From Thermaceae bacterium (GTDB lineage Bacteria > Deinococcota > Deinococci > Deinococcales > Marinithermaceae), in the NCBI GenBank assembly GCA_026989475.1, contig JALSJG010000254.1, positions 1 to 8,728 of the forward strand: DNA of 8,728 bases, written 5' to 3'. Position 1 is the first letter of the stretch. Each line of letters starts with the position of its first letter. The position numbers and the translations under genes are program-made. The notes beneath the pieces are model-generated. The model had not been told where the DNA came from. It made no database searches and saw nothing but the letters and a program-made list of their open reading frames with translations. Positions 1 through 5,071 of the stretch are shown piece by piece.

Positions 1-180
1 TGGGCGGGGGCCGGGCCGGGGCCGGGGGAGCCGCTCGCCGTTCCCGCCGCGCCCCATCCCTACGCCGCCCCCCTCGTCCTCGCCCAGGCCTTCTACCCCA
101 GCGCGGCCCGGCTCGCGCTGGCCCGGGGAAACGACCCCGACCGGCCTAGAAACTTAAAAAAGGTCACCCGCACGGTCTAG
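1..180 (+). CDS. C-terminal fragment of SIS-domain sugar-phosphate isomerase/aminotransferase-like protein
   Basis: The frame is open from the first base to TAG at 178-180 and encodes the last 59 residues of a protein that begins outside the window. The end reads ARGNDPDRPRNLKKVTRTV. The G-N-D-P-D-x-P-R-x-L-x-K-V-T-x-T signature is typical of the C-terminus of SIS-domain proteins of the GlmS/AgaS type, which isomerise or deaminate amino-sugar phosphates in the cytoplasm. A stretch with PYAAPLVLAQAFY precedes it and fits the last SIS helices. Which member of the family it is cannot be decided from 59 residues, because the glutaminase part, if any, lies upstream. The short gap of 26 bases to the next gene holds a promoter-like -10 box, so the next gene may be transcribed separately. 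Confidence 0.8.
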   Translation, partial: WAGAGPGPGEPLAVPAAPHPYAAPLVLAQAFYPSAARLALARGNDPDRPRNLKKVTRTV

Positions 181-186
181 GCCGCG

Positions 187-195
187 TGCTAGACT
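187..195 (+). promoter_or_regulatory. Extended -10 promoter box before the ThiF-like gene
   Basis: TGC followed by TAGACT (190-195) matches an extended -10 element (TGN-TANNNT). It ends 11 bases before the ATG at 207, so transcription would start within about five bases of the start codon. No Shine-Dalgarno sequence precedes that ATG. I see no convincing -35 hexamer. A nearly leaderless mRNA is inferred. Confidence 0.4.
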
Positions 196-206
196 GAACC
201 CCACCC

Positions 207-1094
207 ATGGACTGGGACTACGCGGTGGCCTTTTCCCGCAACCTCGGCCTGGTCGGCGAGGCCGAACAGGAGCGGCTGCGCCGGGCCACGGTGGCGATCG
301 CCGGGGCCGGAGGGATGGGCTCGGCCCACGCCCTCACCCTGGCCCGGCTCGGGGTCGGGGGTTTTACCCTCGCCGACCCCGACGTCTACGAGCTCGCCAA
401 CTTCAACCGCCAGGCCGCCGCCGAGCTCGGCACCCTGGGCCGGAACAAGGCCGAGGCCACGGCGGCGATGATCCGCCGCATCAACCCCGAGGCCCGGGTG
501 CGGGTCCTCCCCGAGGCGGTGGGCCCGGGCAACGTGGCCGAGTTCCTCGCCGGCGCCGACCTGGCGATGGACGGCCTCGACACCTTCGCCATCGAGGCCC
601 GCCGGCTGCTGATGCGCGCCGCCCGCCAGCGGGAGCTGGCGGTGGTCTCGGCGGGGCCGATCGGCTTCGGCGCCGCCTGGTTCGTCCAGGACCCTGAGGG
701 GATGGACTTCGACCGCTTCCTGGGCCTCGGCGAGGAGGAACCGGTCGAGCAGGTCCTCCGGTTCCTCGCCGGCATCGCCGGGCAGGGCCCCCACCTCCGC
801 TACCTGGAGAGCCGGCGGGTCGACGCCAAGACCGGGGCCGCCCCCTCGGTCGGGCTTGCGGTGGCGGTGGCCGCCGGTGCCGCCGCCGCCGAGGCGCTGA
901 AGCGCCTGCTCGGCCGGGGGCCCCGGAGGGGGCTACCCTGGCTCTTCCACTTCGACCCCTACGCCCACCACTTTCGCCGTTACTACCGGCCGCTGGGCGG
1001 GCGCGACCCCCTCTTTCGCCTGCGCCTTTGGGCGGTGCGCCGCCTGTTGCCGGGGGTCCGGAAGCGGGTCGAGGCGGGCCTTTCGGAACGTTAG
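207..1094 (+). CDS. ThiF/MoeB/E1-like adenylyltransferase family protein, cysteine-free
   Basis: This 295-residue protein has the E1-like adenylating fold. A nucleotide-binding GAGGMGS sits at residues 33-39, an acidic ADPDVY at 56-61, NFNRQ (arginine-finger position) at 65-69, a conserved Lys in GRNK at 78-81, and LDTF with Asp125. Such enzymes adenylate the C-terminus of a ubiquitin-like sulfur carrier or another acyl substrate using Mg-ATP. The usual zinc-binding CxxC pairs and the catalytic cysteine are absent: the protein contains no Cys, so persulfide or thioester transfer through this protein is unlikely. No ThiS/MoaD-like partner is visible nearby. The C-terminal part (about 245-295) is basic (HHFRRYYRPL, VRKRVEAG). 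The ATG at 207 is the natural start, because it follows a -10 box and the family motif begins at the expected distance. The family call is firm; the substrate is unknown. Confidence 0.85.
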   Translation: MDWDYAVAFSRNLGLVGEAEQERLRRATVAIAGAGGMGSAHALTLARLGVGGFTLADPDVYELANFNRQAAAELGTLGRNKAEATAAMIRRINPEARVRVLPEAVGPGNVAEFLAGADLAMDGLDTFAIEARRLLMRAARQRELAVVSAGPIGFGAAWFVQDPEGMDFDRFLGLGEEEPVEQVLRFLAGIAGQGPHLRYLESRRVDAKTGAAPSVGLAVAVAAGAAAAEALKRLLGRGPRRGLPWLFHFDPYAHHFRRYYRPLGGRDPLFRLRLWAVRRLLPGVRKRVEAGLSER

Positions 1095-1136
1095 CCATCG
1101 TGCGCCGGCTCACCGCCTTCCCTCTCGGGCGGCGGT

Positions 1137-1142
1137 TAGAGT
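1137..1142 (+). promoter_or_regulatory. TANNNT -10 box for a leaderless transcript of the cyclodeaminase-like gene
   Basis: TAGAGT lies five bases before the ATG at 1148, the spacing seen for leaderless genes in Deinococcota. There is no Shine-Dalgarno sequence, which agrees with leaderless translation. No -35 hexamer is evident. A six-base dyad (ACCGCC 1112-1117 / GGCGGT 1131-1136) sits just upstream. Confidence 0.45.
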
Positions 1143-1147
1143 GTGGC

Positions 1148-2020
1148 ATGGGCTTCGATAAAACCCGGTTGCGCATCCTCGACGACCGCGACCTGGAGGG
1201 GGCGCTCATCCGCGCCCTCGAGGTCACCCTGGCCGCCGTGCACGAGGCCCTCTTCGCCCACGCCGGGGGGCGGCTCCTCGCCCCGCCCCGGTTCGTCCTC
1301 GAGGCGGAGCACGGCCGCCTCGTCTTTACTGCGGGCGCCGAAACCCGGAGCAGCCACGCGCTCGGCTTTCGGGACTACGAAACCTGCCCCGATCGCATCC
1401 CCGACCACGCCCAGCTGGTCGCGGTATGGGACGCCCGTGACGGCCGCTTGCTCGGGGTGCTGGGTACCGGCTTCCAGGCACGCCACCACGCCCTCGCCGC
1501 CCTCCTCGCACGCCCCTTCGAACAGGTGAGGGTCTACAGCCGGAGTCCGGAAAACCGCGCCGCGTTCGCCCGCTGGCTGGCTTCGCACACGCAGACGCCG
1601 GTCGAGGCCGTGGACTCGGCCAAGGAGGTCGTACGCGCTGCCGACGTGCTGCTCGAGGTCACCAGTTCCCGCACCCCGGTCTTCGACCCCGCCTTGCTGA
1701 AACCGGGGGCGCACGTCAGCGCGGTGGGCCCCAAGCTGAAAGACGCCCGCGCGCTGCCCCTTGAGGCCGCCCTTGGCTCCGACCTTCGGGTGAGCGCCCC
1801 GCCGGCCCGGCTCGAGGCCTACGGGGGCTACTTCCTGCCCCCCGAGGCCCGGCGGCGGGTGGTCCCACTTTCCGCGCTGGTCGCGAAGCAGCACCCCGGA
1901 CGCCGGCGGGCCGACGCGGGCACCGTCTTCCTCTCCGCCGGCCTGGCCGGCACCGAGCCGGTGGTGGCCCGGCGGCTTTTCGAGACCTTTGGAGGAGGGG
2001 GTTATGATTCGGGTGCATAG
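1148..2020 (+). CDS. Ornithine cyclodeaminase/mu-crystallin family protein, degenerate
   Basis: This 290-residue protein belongs to the ornithine cyclodeaminase/mu-crystallin/alanine dehydrogenase family, NAD(P)-dependent enzymes acting on amino or imino acids. The dinucleotide motif GTGFQA is at 106-111, followed by VRVYSRSPENRAAFA (127-141), ADVLLEVTSSRTPVF (165-179), LKPGAHVSAVGP (184-195) and FLSAGLAG (261-268). Recalled family members, such as the Archaeoglobus alanine dehydrogenase, have about 30 residues between the 'TGxPLA' strand and the Rossmann glycines, carrying the LTxxRTxA substrate-binding helix. Here DARDGRLLG (95-103) runs straight into that glycine motif. The catalytic Lys position is Arg (GFRDY, 73-77), and the Asp of the usual ELD motif reads ALP (202-204). 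It is probably inactive as a cyclodeaminase, or has a different job. I start at 1148 rather than at the upstream in-frame ATG 1028, which lies inside the previous gene. Confidence 0.8.
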   Translation: MGFDKTRLRILDDRDLEGALIRALEVTLAAVHEALFAHAGGRLLAPPRFVLEAEHGRLVFTAGAETRSSHALGFRDYETCPDRIPDHAQLVAVWDARDGRLLGVLGTGFQARHHALAALLARPFEQVRVYSRSPENRAAFARWLASHTQTPVEAVDSAKEVVRAADVLLEVTSSRTPVFDPALLKPGAHVSAVGPKLKDARALPLEAALGSDLRVSAPPARLEAYGGYFLPPEARRRVVPLSALVAKQHPGRRRADAGTVFLSAGLAGTEPVVARRLFETFGGGGYDSGA

Positions 2021-2372
2021 GATCCAGCACGTGGCGCTCGCCAGCCGGGACGTGGCCGCCGCCCACCGGTTCTACGCCGGGCAGCTCGGGCTCCCGGTAG
2101 GGAACTTCGACCCGGAGGGGGGGCTCCTGGCGCTTCGGCTCGCCGACGGCTTCGTCCTGCGCTTCGAGGCGGGGTCGGCCCCGGGGGTGCGGTTTTTGGG
2201 GCTGGAGCTCGAAAGCTTTGAGGCGGTGGACCGGGCCTATCGCCGGTTTTCGGACCGGGTCGTCCTCGACCTGCGGGCGCGCTACCGGAACCGGCCCGGG
2301 CCCTACGGGTTCTTCCTCGAGGACCCGGACGGCTACCGGGTCAAGCTCTTCAAGTACGGGCCCCGGAGGTAG
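2004..2372 (+). CDS. VOC-fold (glyoxalase/bleomycin-resistance/dioxygenase) family protein
   Basis: This 122-residue single-domain protein has the vicinal-oxygen-chelate pattern. IQHVALASRDVAAAHRFYAG (7-26) is the first beta-alpha module with a potential metal-binding His9, and FFLEDPDGYRVKLFKY (103-118) is the typical last strand. The Glu usually found two or three residues after DPDGYxV as a metal ligand is Lys114 here, so canonical metal chemistry is doubtful. A binding or isomerase-like role remains possible. The start at ATG 2004 is set by GGAGG at 1991-1995. An in-frame TTG at 1989 overlaps that RBS and is rejected. The gene overlaps the end of the cyclodeaminase-like gene by 17 bases and ends three bases before the next start, so translation is probably coupled. 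Confidence 0.8.
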   Translation: MIRVHRIQHVALASRDVAAAHRFYAGQLGLPVGNFDPEGGLLALRLADGFVLRFEAGSAPGVRFLGLELESFEAVDRAYRRFSDRVVLDLRARYRNRPGPYGFFLEDPDGYRVKLFKYGPRR

Positions 2373-2375
2373 CCG

Positions 2376-3377
2376 GTGAGCGACGAGCGTACGGCGCTCC
2401 TCGGGATGATGTGGGTGGCGGTCGCGCTGCAGGTCGCGCTTCCCGCCTATTTTCTCTGGGAGCTCGTCCGCGCCCGCCGCCGCTCCCGGATCGAGCTCCT
2501 TCTCGTCCTCGCCGTTGCCGCGGGTTACCTGGCCTATGCGTACTTTGCCCAGATTTGGGCGGTGAGCACCGTCTACCTGCGCGGGGCCTGGCCGGTTCTC
2601 TTGCTCGTCGCCGCGGTATACGCCCTTTCCGGCTGGCGCGCGCTTGAGGTGTGGCCGCGCCGCCGGGGCGGGTGGTTCTACCTGCGGAACGTGCTCGACG
2701 GCCTGGTCGCGTTGTTCCTCGTGCTCCTGACGCTCGGAGCCCTGGCCGGAAGACGGGCGCCGGAGGGCGGCATCGAGCTCGCCTTCCCCCTCGAGGCCGG
2801 CTACGTCTGGAACGGGGGCAAAGGTCCGTTCTTAAACGCCCACTACCCGGCCGCCGCCCAGCGACACGCCCTCGACCTGGTAGCGCTCGACGCCTACGGG
2901 CGCAGGGCGCGGGGGGTCTACCCCGAGGACCTCGCCGCCTACCGGGTTTACCGGGCCACCGTGAGGAGCCCCTGCGATTGCCGGGTGGTTCGGGCGGTGG
3001 ACGGCCTCCCCGACCAGCCTCCCGGAATCATGGACCGCGAGCGGCTCGCCGGCAATCACCTGGTGCTCGCGCTCCGCCAGGGCGGTGAGGACTATCTGGT
3101 GCTGCTCGCCCACCTCTCCCCGGGGAGTTTGCGGGTGGGCGAAGGTGAGCGGGTCCGCCGCGGAGAACCCCTGGCCCGGGTGGGAAACACCGGCAATACC
3201 AGCGAGCCCCACCTGCACCTCCACGCCGTGCGCGGGCGGGACCCCCGCGAGATCTTCCGGGCTCCGGCGGTACCCGTTTTCTTCCAGGGGCGTTACCTGG
3301 TTCGCGGCGACCTCTTGGTCGCCTCTGGGTCAGGAGAGGCTTCTCGGCGGGCACGGGAGGATAGGGCATCCCGGTAA
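2376..3377 (+). CDS. Multi-pass membrane protein with C-terminal M23 (LytM-type) metallopeptidase domain
   Basis: This 333-residue protein has four hydrophobic segments (about 11-32, 40-62, 72-88 and 103-124), then an M23 domain from about 135 to 310. The zinc and active-site motifs are all present: H164-A-L-D167, H246 in LLAHLSPGSLRVGEGERV, and HLH (279-281) in SEPHLHLHAV. The glycine-rich turn ARVGNTGNTSEPH is typical of peptidoglycan endopeptidases such as LytM and of related carrier-like barrels. With four passes and basic loops (RARRRSR 32-38, RRR 95-97) facing the cytoplasm, the peptidase domain should lie outside, where it could act on cell-wall crosslinks. A Cys pair, C200 and C202, sits in the domain. 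The GTG start is supported by GGAGG at 2365-2369, with the preceding stop only three bases away. The gene is probably in an operon with the VOC and cyclodeaminase-like genes. The exact substrate is unknown. Confidence 0.85.
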   Translation: MSDERTALLGMMWVAVALQVALPAYFLWELVRARRRSRIELLLVLAVAAGYLAYAYFAQIWAVSTVYLRGAWPVLLLVAAVYALSGWRALEVWPRRRGGWFYLRNVLDGLVALFLVLLTLGALAGRRAPEGGIELAFPLEAGYVWNGGKGPFLNAHYPAAAQRHALDLVALDAYGRRARGVYPEDLAAYRVYRATVRSPCDCRVVRAVDGLPDQPPGIMDRERLAGNHLVLALRQGGEDYLVLLAHLSPGSLRVGEGERVRRGEPLARVGNTGNTSEPHLHLHAVRGRDPREIFRAPAVPVFFQGRYLVRGDLLVASGSGEASRRAREDRASR

Positions 3378-3401
3378 GCGGGTCCTTGGCTCAGGGCGTT
3401 T

Positions 3402-3423
3402 CCGGATCCCGTTCGGAGTCCGG
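3402..3423 (+). terminator. Hairpin after the M23 gene, overlapping the left direct repeat
   Basis: CCGGATCC (3402-3409) can pair with GGAGTCCGG (3415-3423), leaving one bulged G and a five-base loop. It lies 24 bases after the M23 stop codon but no T-tract follows, so termination is uncertain. The seven bases GGATCCC forming most of the left arm are missing from the right-hand copy of the repeat. Confidence 0.3.
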
Positions 3424-3466
3424 CGAGGGCTGGCCTGCTGCTTTGCGCCGAGACGAGGCGGTACAC
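3409..3466. repeat. Left copy of a 58-bp direct repeat flanking the peptide/ABC cluster
   Basis: These 58 bases recur in the same orientation at 8451-8508 with one substitution (C3421 versus G8463). Weaker similarity continues to the left: TTTCC at 3399-3403 matches 8448-8452 if the seven bases GGATCCC of this copy are treated as an insertion. Its right end is 31 bases before the LuxR-type gene. It is not a tRNA and encodes nothing obvious. It could be a recombination site, a dispersed intergenic repeat, or a duplicated regulatory segment. Confidence 0.9.
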
Positions 3467-3485
3467 AATTAGAACGAGTATCAAG

Positions 3486-3491
3486 TATAAT
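3486..3491 (+). promoter_or_regulatory. TATAAT -10 box for the LuxR-type regulator
   Basis: A perfect TATAAT lies six bases before the ATG at 3498 in a locally AT-rich stretch (3467-3497). No Shine-Dalgarno sequence precedes the ATG, which fits a leaderless message. No clear -35 hexamer is visible; the expected place overlaps the right end of the direct repeat. Two ATCAA pentamers (3480-3484, 3490-3494) flank the box and could be recognised by a regulator. Confidence 0.6.
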
Positions 3492-3497
3492 CAATTC

Positions 3498-4010
3498 ATG
3501 CCCCTGCACGCCGGGCCGGCGCAGGCGCCATTCTTGCGGGAGCTCGTGGAAGACCGAGTGCCGCCGGACGTCCATCTGGTCGTCGACCTGCCCACGGGGT
3601 TCGCCCTATGGGGGCTGGAACCGCTGCCGAGCCCGGCCCTCGTCCTCACCTTCAACCGCCACCCCCTCTACCTGCTGGACCTCTTCGAACGCAGGCCCGC
3701 GGGCGTGCTGCTGGCCCCCGACGCGCTGGACGCCCTGAGCGAAGCGCTGCAGCTCGTGGCCCGGGGCCACCGCGTCGGTTCGCCTCCCACCCTTCCTTTC
3801 GACGCACCCACCCCGCGCGAGCGCCAGGTCCTGCGCCTGCTGGCCCAGGGCTACTGCGCCGACGCCATCGCCCAGGCCCTGGGTGTCAAGCGCGACACCG
3901 TCTACACCTACCTGCAAAACCTGCGCGAGAAACTGGGGGCCGAAAGCCAGCACGAGCTCGTGCTGGCCTATCTGGACGCGCTTGCCCAACCCGAAACCGC
4001 AAACGGCTAA
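3498..4010 (+). CDS. LuxR/NarL-type HTH transcriptional regulator with degenerate receiver-like N-terminus
   Basis: This 170-residue protein ends in a clear LuxR-family DNA-binding domain (about 103-160). TPRERQVLRLLAQGYCADAIAQAL gives the first helices, VKRDTVYTYLQNLREKLGA the recognition helix, then a closing helix LVLAYLDAL. The first 100 residues look like a shortened response-regulator receiver: PAGVLLAPDALDALSEALQLVARGHRVGSP (67-96) resembles the receiver end where 'GaxGyLlK...eL..AI..v..G' is usual. The early acidic pair and a convincing phosphoacceptor Asp are lacking, so control by a histidine kinase is unlikely, and none is present here. The start is fixed by the TATAAT box six bases upstream. 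It is the first gene inside the direct repeats and reads toward the peptide operon, so it probably controls that operon, perhaps through the dyads at 4049-4109. Confidence 0.85.
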   Translation: MPLHAGPAQAPFLRELVEDRVPPDVHLVVDLPTGFALWGLEPLPSPALVLTFNRHPLYLLDLFERRPAGVLLAPDALDALSEALQLVARGHRVGSPPTLPFDAPTPRERQVLRLLAQGYCADAIAQALGVKRDTVYTYLQNLREKLGAESQHELVLAYLDALAQPETANG

Positions 4011-4026
4011 CGGCTTCCAGATAACT

Positions 4027-4037
4027 GGGGGGGGGGG
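4027..4037 (+). repeat. G11 homopolymer upstream of the peptide promoter
   Basis: Eleven consecutive G lie 16 bases after the LuxR stop and about 10 bases before the candidate -35 box. Such tracts slip during replication and can tune promoter activity in phase-variable genes. With the GGG runs at 4049-4051, 4061-4063 and 4065-4067, the coding strand could also form a G-quadruplex across the promoter. A short hairpin (CCAG 4017-4020 / CTGG 4025-4028) runs into it. The exact G count may suffer from sequencing error. Confidence 0.7.
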
Positions 4038-4046
4038 CTCCAGGTT

Positions 4047-4076
4047 TTGGGATTGCTTCAGGGAGGGCCTTACACT
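4047..4076 (+). promoter_or_regulatory. Candidate promoter of the secreted-peptide operon
   Basis: TTGGGA (4047-4052) and TACACT (4071-4076) are spaced 18 bases apart, each matching four of six consensus bases. The predicted start near 4083 leaves a leader of about 60 bases containing a palindrome and a strong RBS, unlike the leaderless genes around it. An interrupted inverted repeat (GGGATT-GCTT-CAGG from 4049 and CCTGAATCCC 4079-4088) straddles the -10 box and could hide it or serve as an operator. Confidence 0.45.
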
Positions 4077-4091
4077 AACCTGAATCCCGAC

Positions 4092-4109
4092 GGAACCACC
4101 GGTGGTGCC
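4092..4109. promoter_or_regulatory. 18-bp palindrome in the leader of the peptide operon (operator candidate)
   Basis: The core ACCACCGGTGGT (4095-4106) is a perfect 12-bp palindrome. Including flanks, GGAACCACC/GGTGGTGCC pairs over 18 bases with a single mismatched pair. It sits just downstream of the predicted transcription start and 25 bases before the Shine-Dalgarno sequence. Its size suits a dimeric HTH regulator such as the adjacent LuxR-type protein. As RNA it would have almost no loop, which favours a DNA-binding role. Confidence 0.5.
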
Positions 4110-4145
4110 TCGCAAATCTGTGCGTCGAAAGAAGGGAGGTGTTGG

Positions 4146-4391
4146 ATGAGAAAAGCGGCGCGTTCACTGCTCCTTTCCCTCATGTTGGTCGCGGGTCTCG
4201 TATGGGCGCACGGCACCTATGTAGAAACGCTGTACGTTGAGAGCTATTGCGCTTGGGACTTCGGGTGCTGGGCCAATCCCTTCGCGCCGGATGGACAGTA
4301 CCGCATCGATAAGCTCGACCTCTACGATTACAACGGGTACTTGCACGACCACCACAGCGTTTACTACGGCGGGTGCTGCAGCGACTACTAG
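4146..4391 (+). CDS. Secreted Tyr-rich, four-cysteine small protein (putative bacteriocin-like precursor)
   Basis: This 81-residue precursor carries a textbook Sec signal peptide: MRKAAR, a hydrophobic core at about 8-20, and a VWA cleavage site after residue 21. The mature part of about 60 residues has ten Tyr, four Cys (C35, C41 and the pair C77-C78), an HDHH motif (67-70) and the tail YYGGCCSDY. It is acidic (nine Asp/Glu against one Arg and one Lys). I recognise no family. Two disulfides are likely, and a thioredoxin-like gene follows directly. The start at 4146 is set by GGGAGGT (4134-4140) with five-base spacing; an earlier in-frame ATG at 4047 would place the signal peptide internally and is rejected. 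The position, after a dedicated promoter with a hairpin behind it and ABC transporter genes downstream, suggests a secreted antimicrobial or signalling peptide. The negative charge is unusual for a bacteriocin, so a metal-binding or envelope role is also possible. Confidence 0.75.
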   Translation: MRKAARSLLLSLMLVAGLVWAHGTYVETLYVESYCAWDFGCWANPFAPDGQYRIDKLDLYDYNGYLHDHHSVYYGGCCSDY

Positions 4392-4402
4392 AGAGCGGTT
4401 GG

Positions 4403-4429
4403 CGGGTAGGCGACCCGGGCGCCTACCCG
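4403..4429 (+). terminator. Hairpin between the peptide gene and transporter genes (leaky terminator/processing site)
   Basis: CGGGTAGGCG (4403-4412) pairs perfectly with CGCCTACCCG (4420-4429) across a seven-base loop, 12 bases after the peptide stop. No T-run follows, so it is probably not a full terminator. In peptide operons a structure here often lets the peptide mRNA accumulate above the downstream transporter mRNA, or stabilises its 3' end. Confidence 0.6.
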
Positions 4430-4456
4430 TCGAGAATGGGCGCAAAAGGATTTCGT

Positions 4457-5071
4457 ATGGCACGTTACGCCCCTGTTCACCACGGCAAAAGCAGCCCCCA
4501 CGGACGGCGGCCGAACCCCGTCGCCTGGATGACGCTCGCGCTCGCCCTCGCGTTGATGGCCGCATCCGCTTATTCCTGGTACGCTTACGCAGGGCAGGCC
4601 TCAAGCCGTGTGGGAGCACTGGCGGTCGGAAAGCCGCTTCCCGACGTGGCGCTATGGGGGGAACGTGGTGAGGTCGGTCTGCACCGCACCCTGCTTTCCT
4701 CGGGGCTAACCCTGATCGTTTTTTATACCCCGACCTGTGAGGTCTGCCCGGAAGAGCTGCGAGCGTTGCTGGATTGGATGGACAAAAACCCCGAAGCGCC
4801 CCTACGCGTCGTCGTTGTGGCCGACGAGCACGCAAAACCCAGCCGTTTCCCCGCCTACCCCGGAAGGCTCGTCTGGTTGAGGGATCCGGGCCTGCGCGAA
4901 AGCCGGCATCGGCTGCGCATCGGTGCGGTTCCCAGTTATGCGGTCGTGGACGATGGAAAAATCATTAGGTATGTCCAAAGGGGCATGAAAGTACGGGCGG
5001 GAGAAAACGTTCTGCTGGCGGAGCTTGGCCACCTTATCGACCATTGGAAGGGGGAAGCGCATGGGCATTAG
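4457..5071 (+). CDS. Membrane-anchored thioredoxin/TlpA-like thiol-disulfide oxidoreductase
   Basis: This 204-residue protein has a basic, His-containing N-terminus, one membrane segment (about 22-45) and a thioredoxin-fold domain outside the membrane. The redox motif is C94-E-V-C97 in FYTPTCEVCPEEL, and cis-Pro159 lies in GAVPSYAVVDDGKIIRY. Length and anchoring match TlpA/ResA-type proteins, which make, break or shuffle disulfides on exported proteins. Its place between the four-Cys peptide and the ABC genes suggests that it handles the peptide's disulfides or those of the permease domain (C319, C372). The start at 4457 has AAAGGA seven bases ahead; in-frame ATGs at 4373 and 4436 lack an RBS, and the first falls inside the peptide gene. 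It overlaps the ATPase gene by 11 bases. The redox family is clear; the substrate is inferred. Confidence 0.85.
   Translation: MARYAPVHHGKSSPHGRRPNPVAWMTLALALALMAASAYSWYAYAGQASSRVGALAVGKPLPDVALWGERGEVGLHRTLLSSGLTLIVFYTPTCEVCPEELRALLDWMDKNPEAPLRVVVVADEHAKPSRFPAYPGRLVWLRDPGLRESRHRLRIGAVPSYAVVDDGKIIRYVQRGMKVRAGENVLLAELGHLIDHWKGEAHGH

Noticed and set aside
1028..1147. Upstream ATG extension of the cyclodeaminase-like gene
   Set aside because: It lies inside the preceding gene, adds residues unlike the family, and a -10 box sits directly before ATG 1148.
481..1227. Long minus-strand open frame opposite the ThiF-like gene (and another at 189-794)
   Set aside because: The translation is Arg/Gly/Pro-rich low-complexity sequence typical of an antisense shadow in GC-rich DNA, and the plus strand has a clear protein family.
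1136..1894. 252-codon minus-strand open frame opposite the cyclodeaminase-like gene
   Set aside because: It shadows a gene with recognisable family motifs and shows no domain of its own.
3399..3466. The repeat as a tRNA 3' end used as an attachment site
   Set aside because: No tRNA cloverleaf or CCA-proximal TTC loop context can be built in or next to either copy.
3293..3484. Minus-strand 63-codon frame running through the left repeat
   Set aside because: The repeat is open in this frame in both copies, but there is no RBS and no continuation in the right copy with the same ends. I treat the repeat as non-coding.
3085..3738. 217-codon plus-strand frame spanning the end of the M23 gene, the left repeat and the start of the LuxR gene
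   Set aside because: It crosses two genes with strong domain evidence and a promoter, and its translation is Arg/Ser/Pro-rich without motifs.
4146..4391. Calling the peptide a lactococcin 972 family member or a lanthipeptide
   Set aside because: Layout is partly similar to lactococcin 972 loci, but that peptide lacks cysteines and I see no sequence match. No lanthionine or radical-SAM maturase gene is present, and a Sec signal replaces a leader peptide.
4164..4835. 223-codon minus-strand frame opposite the peptide and thioredoxin genes
   Set aside because: It would erase a clear signal peptide gene and a CxxC thioredoxin gene; the translation is Arg-rich with no motif.
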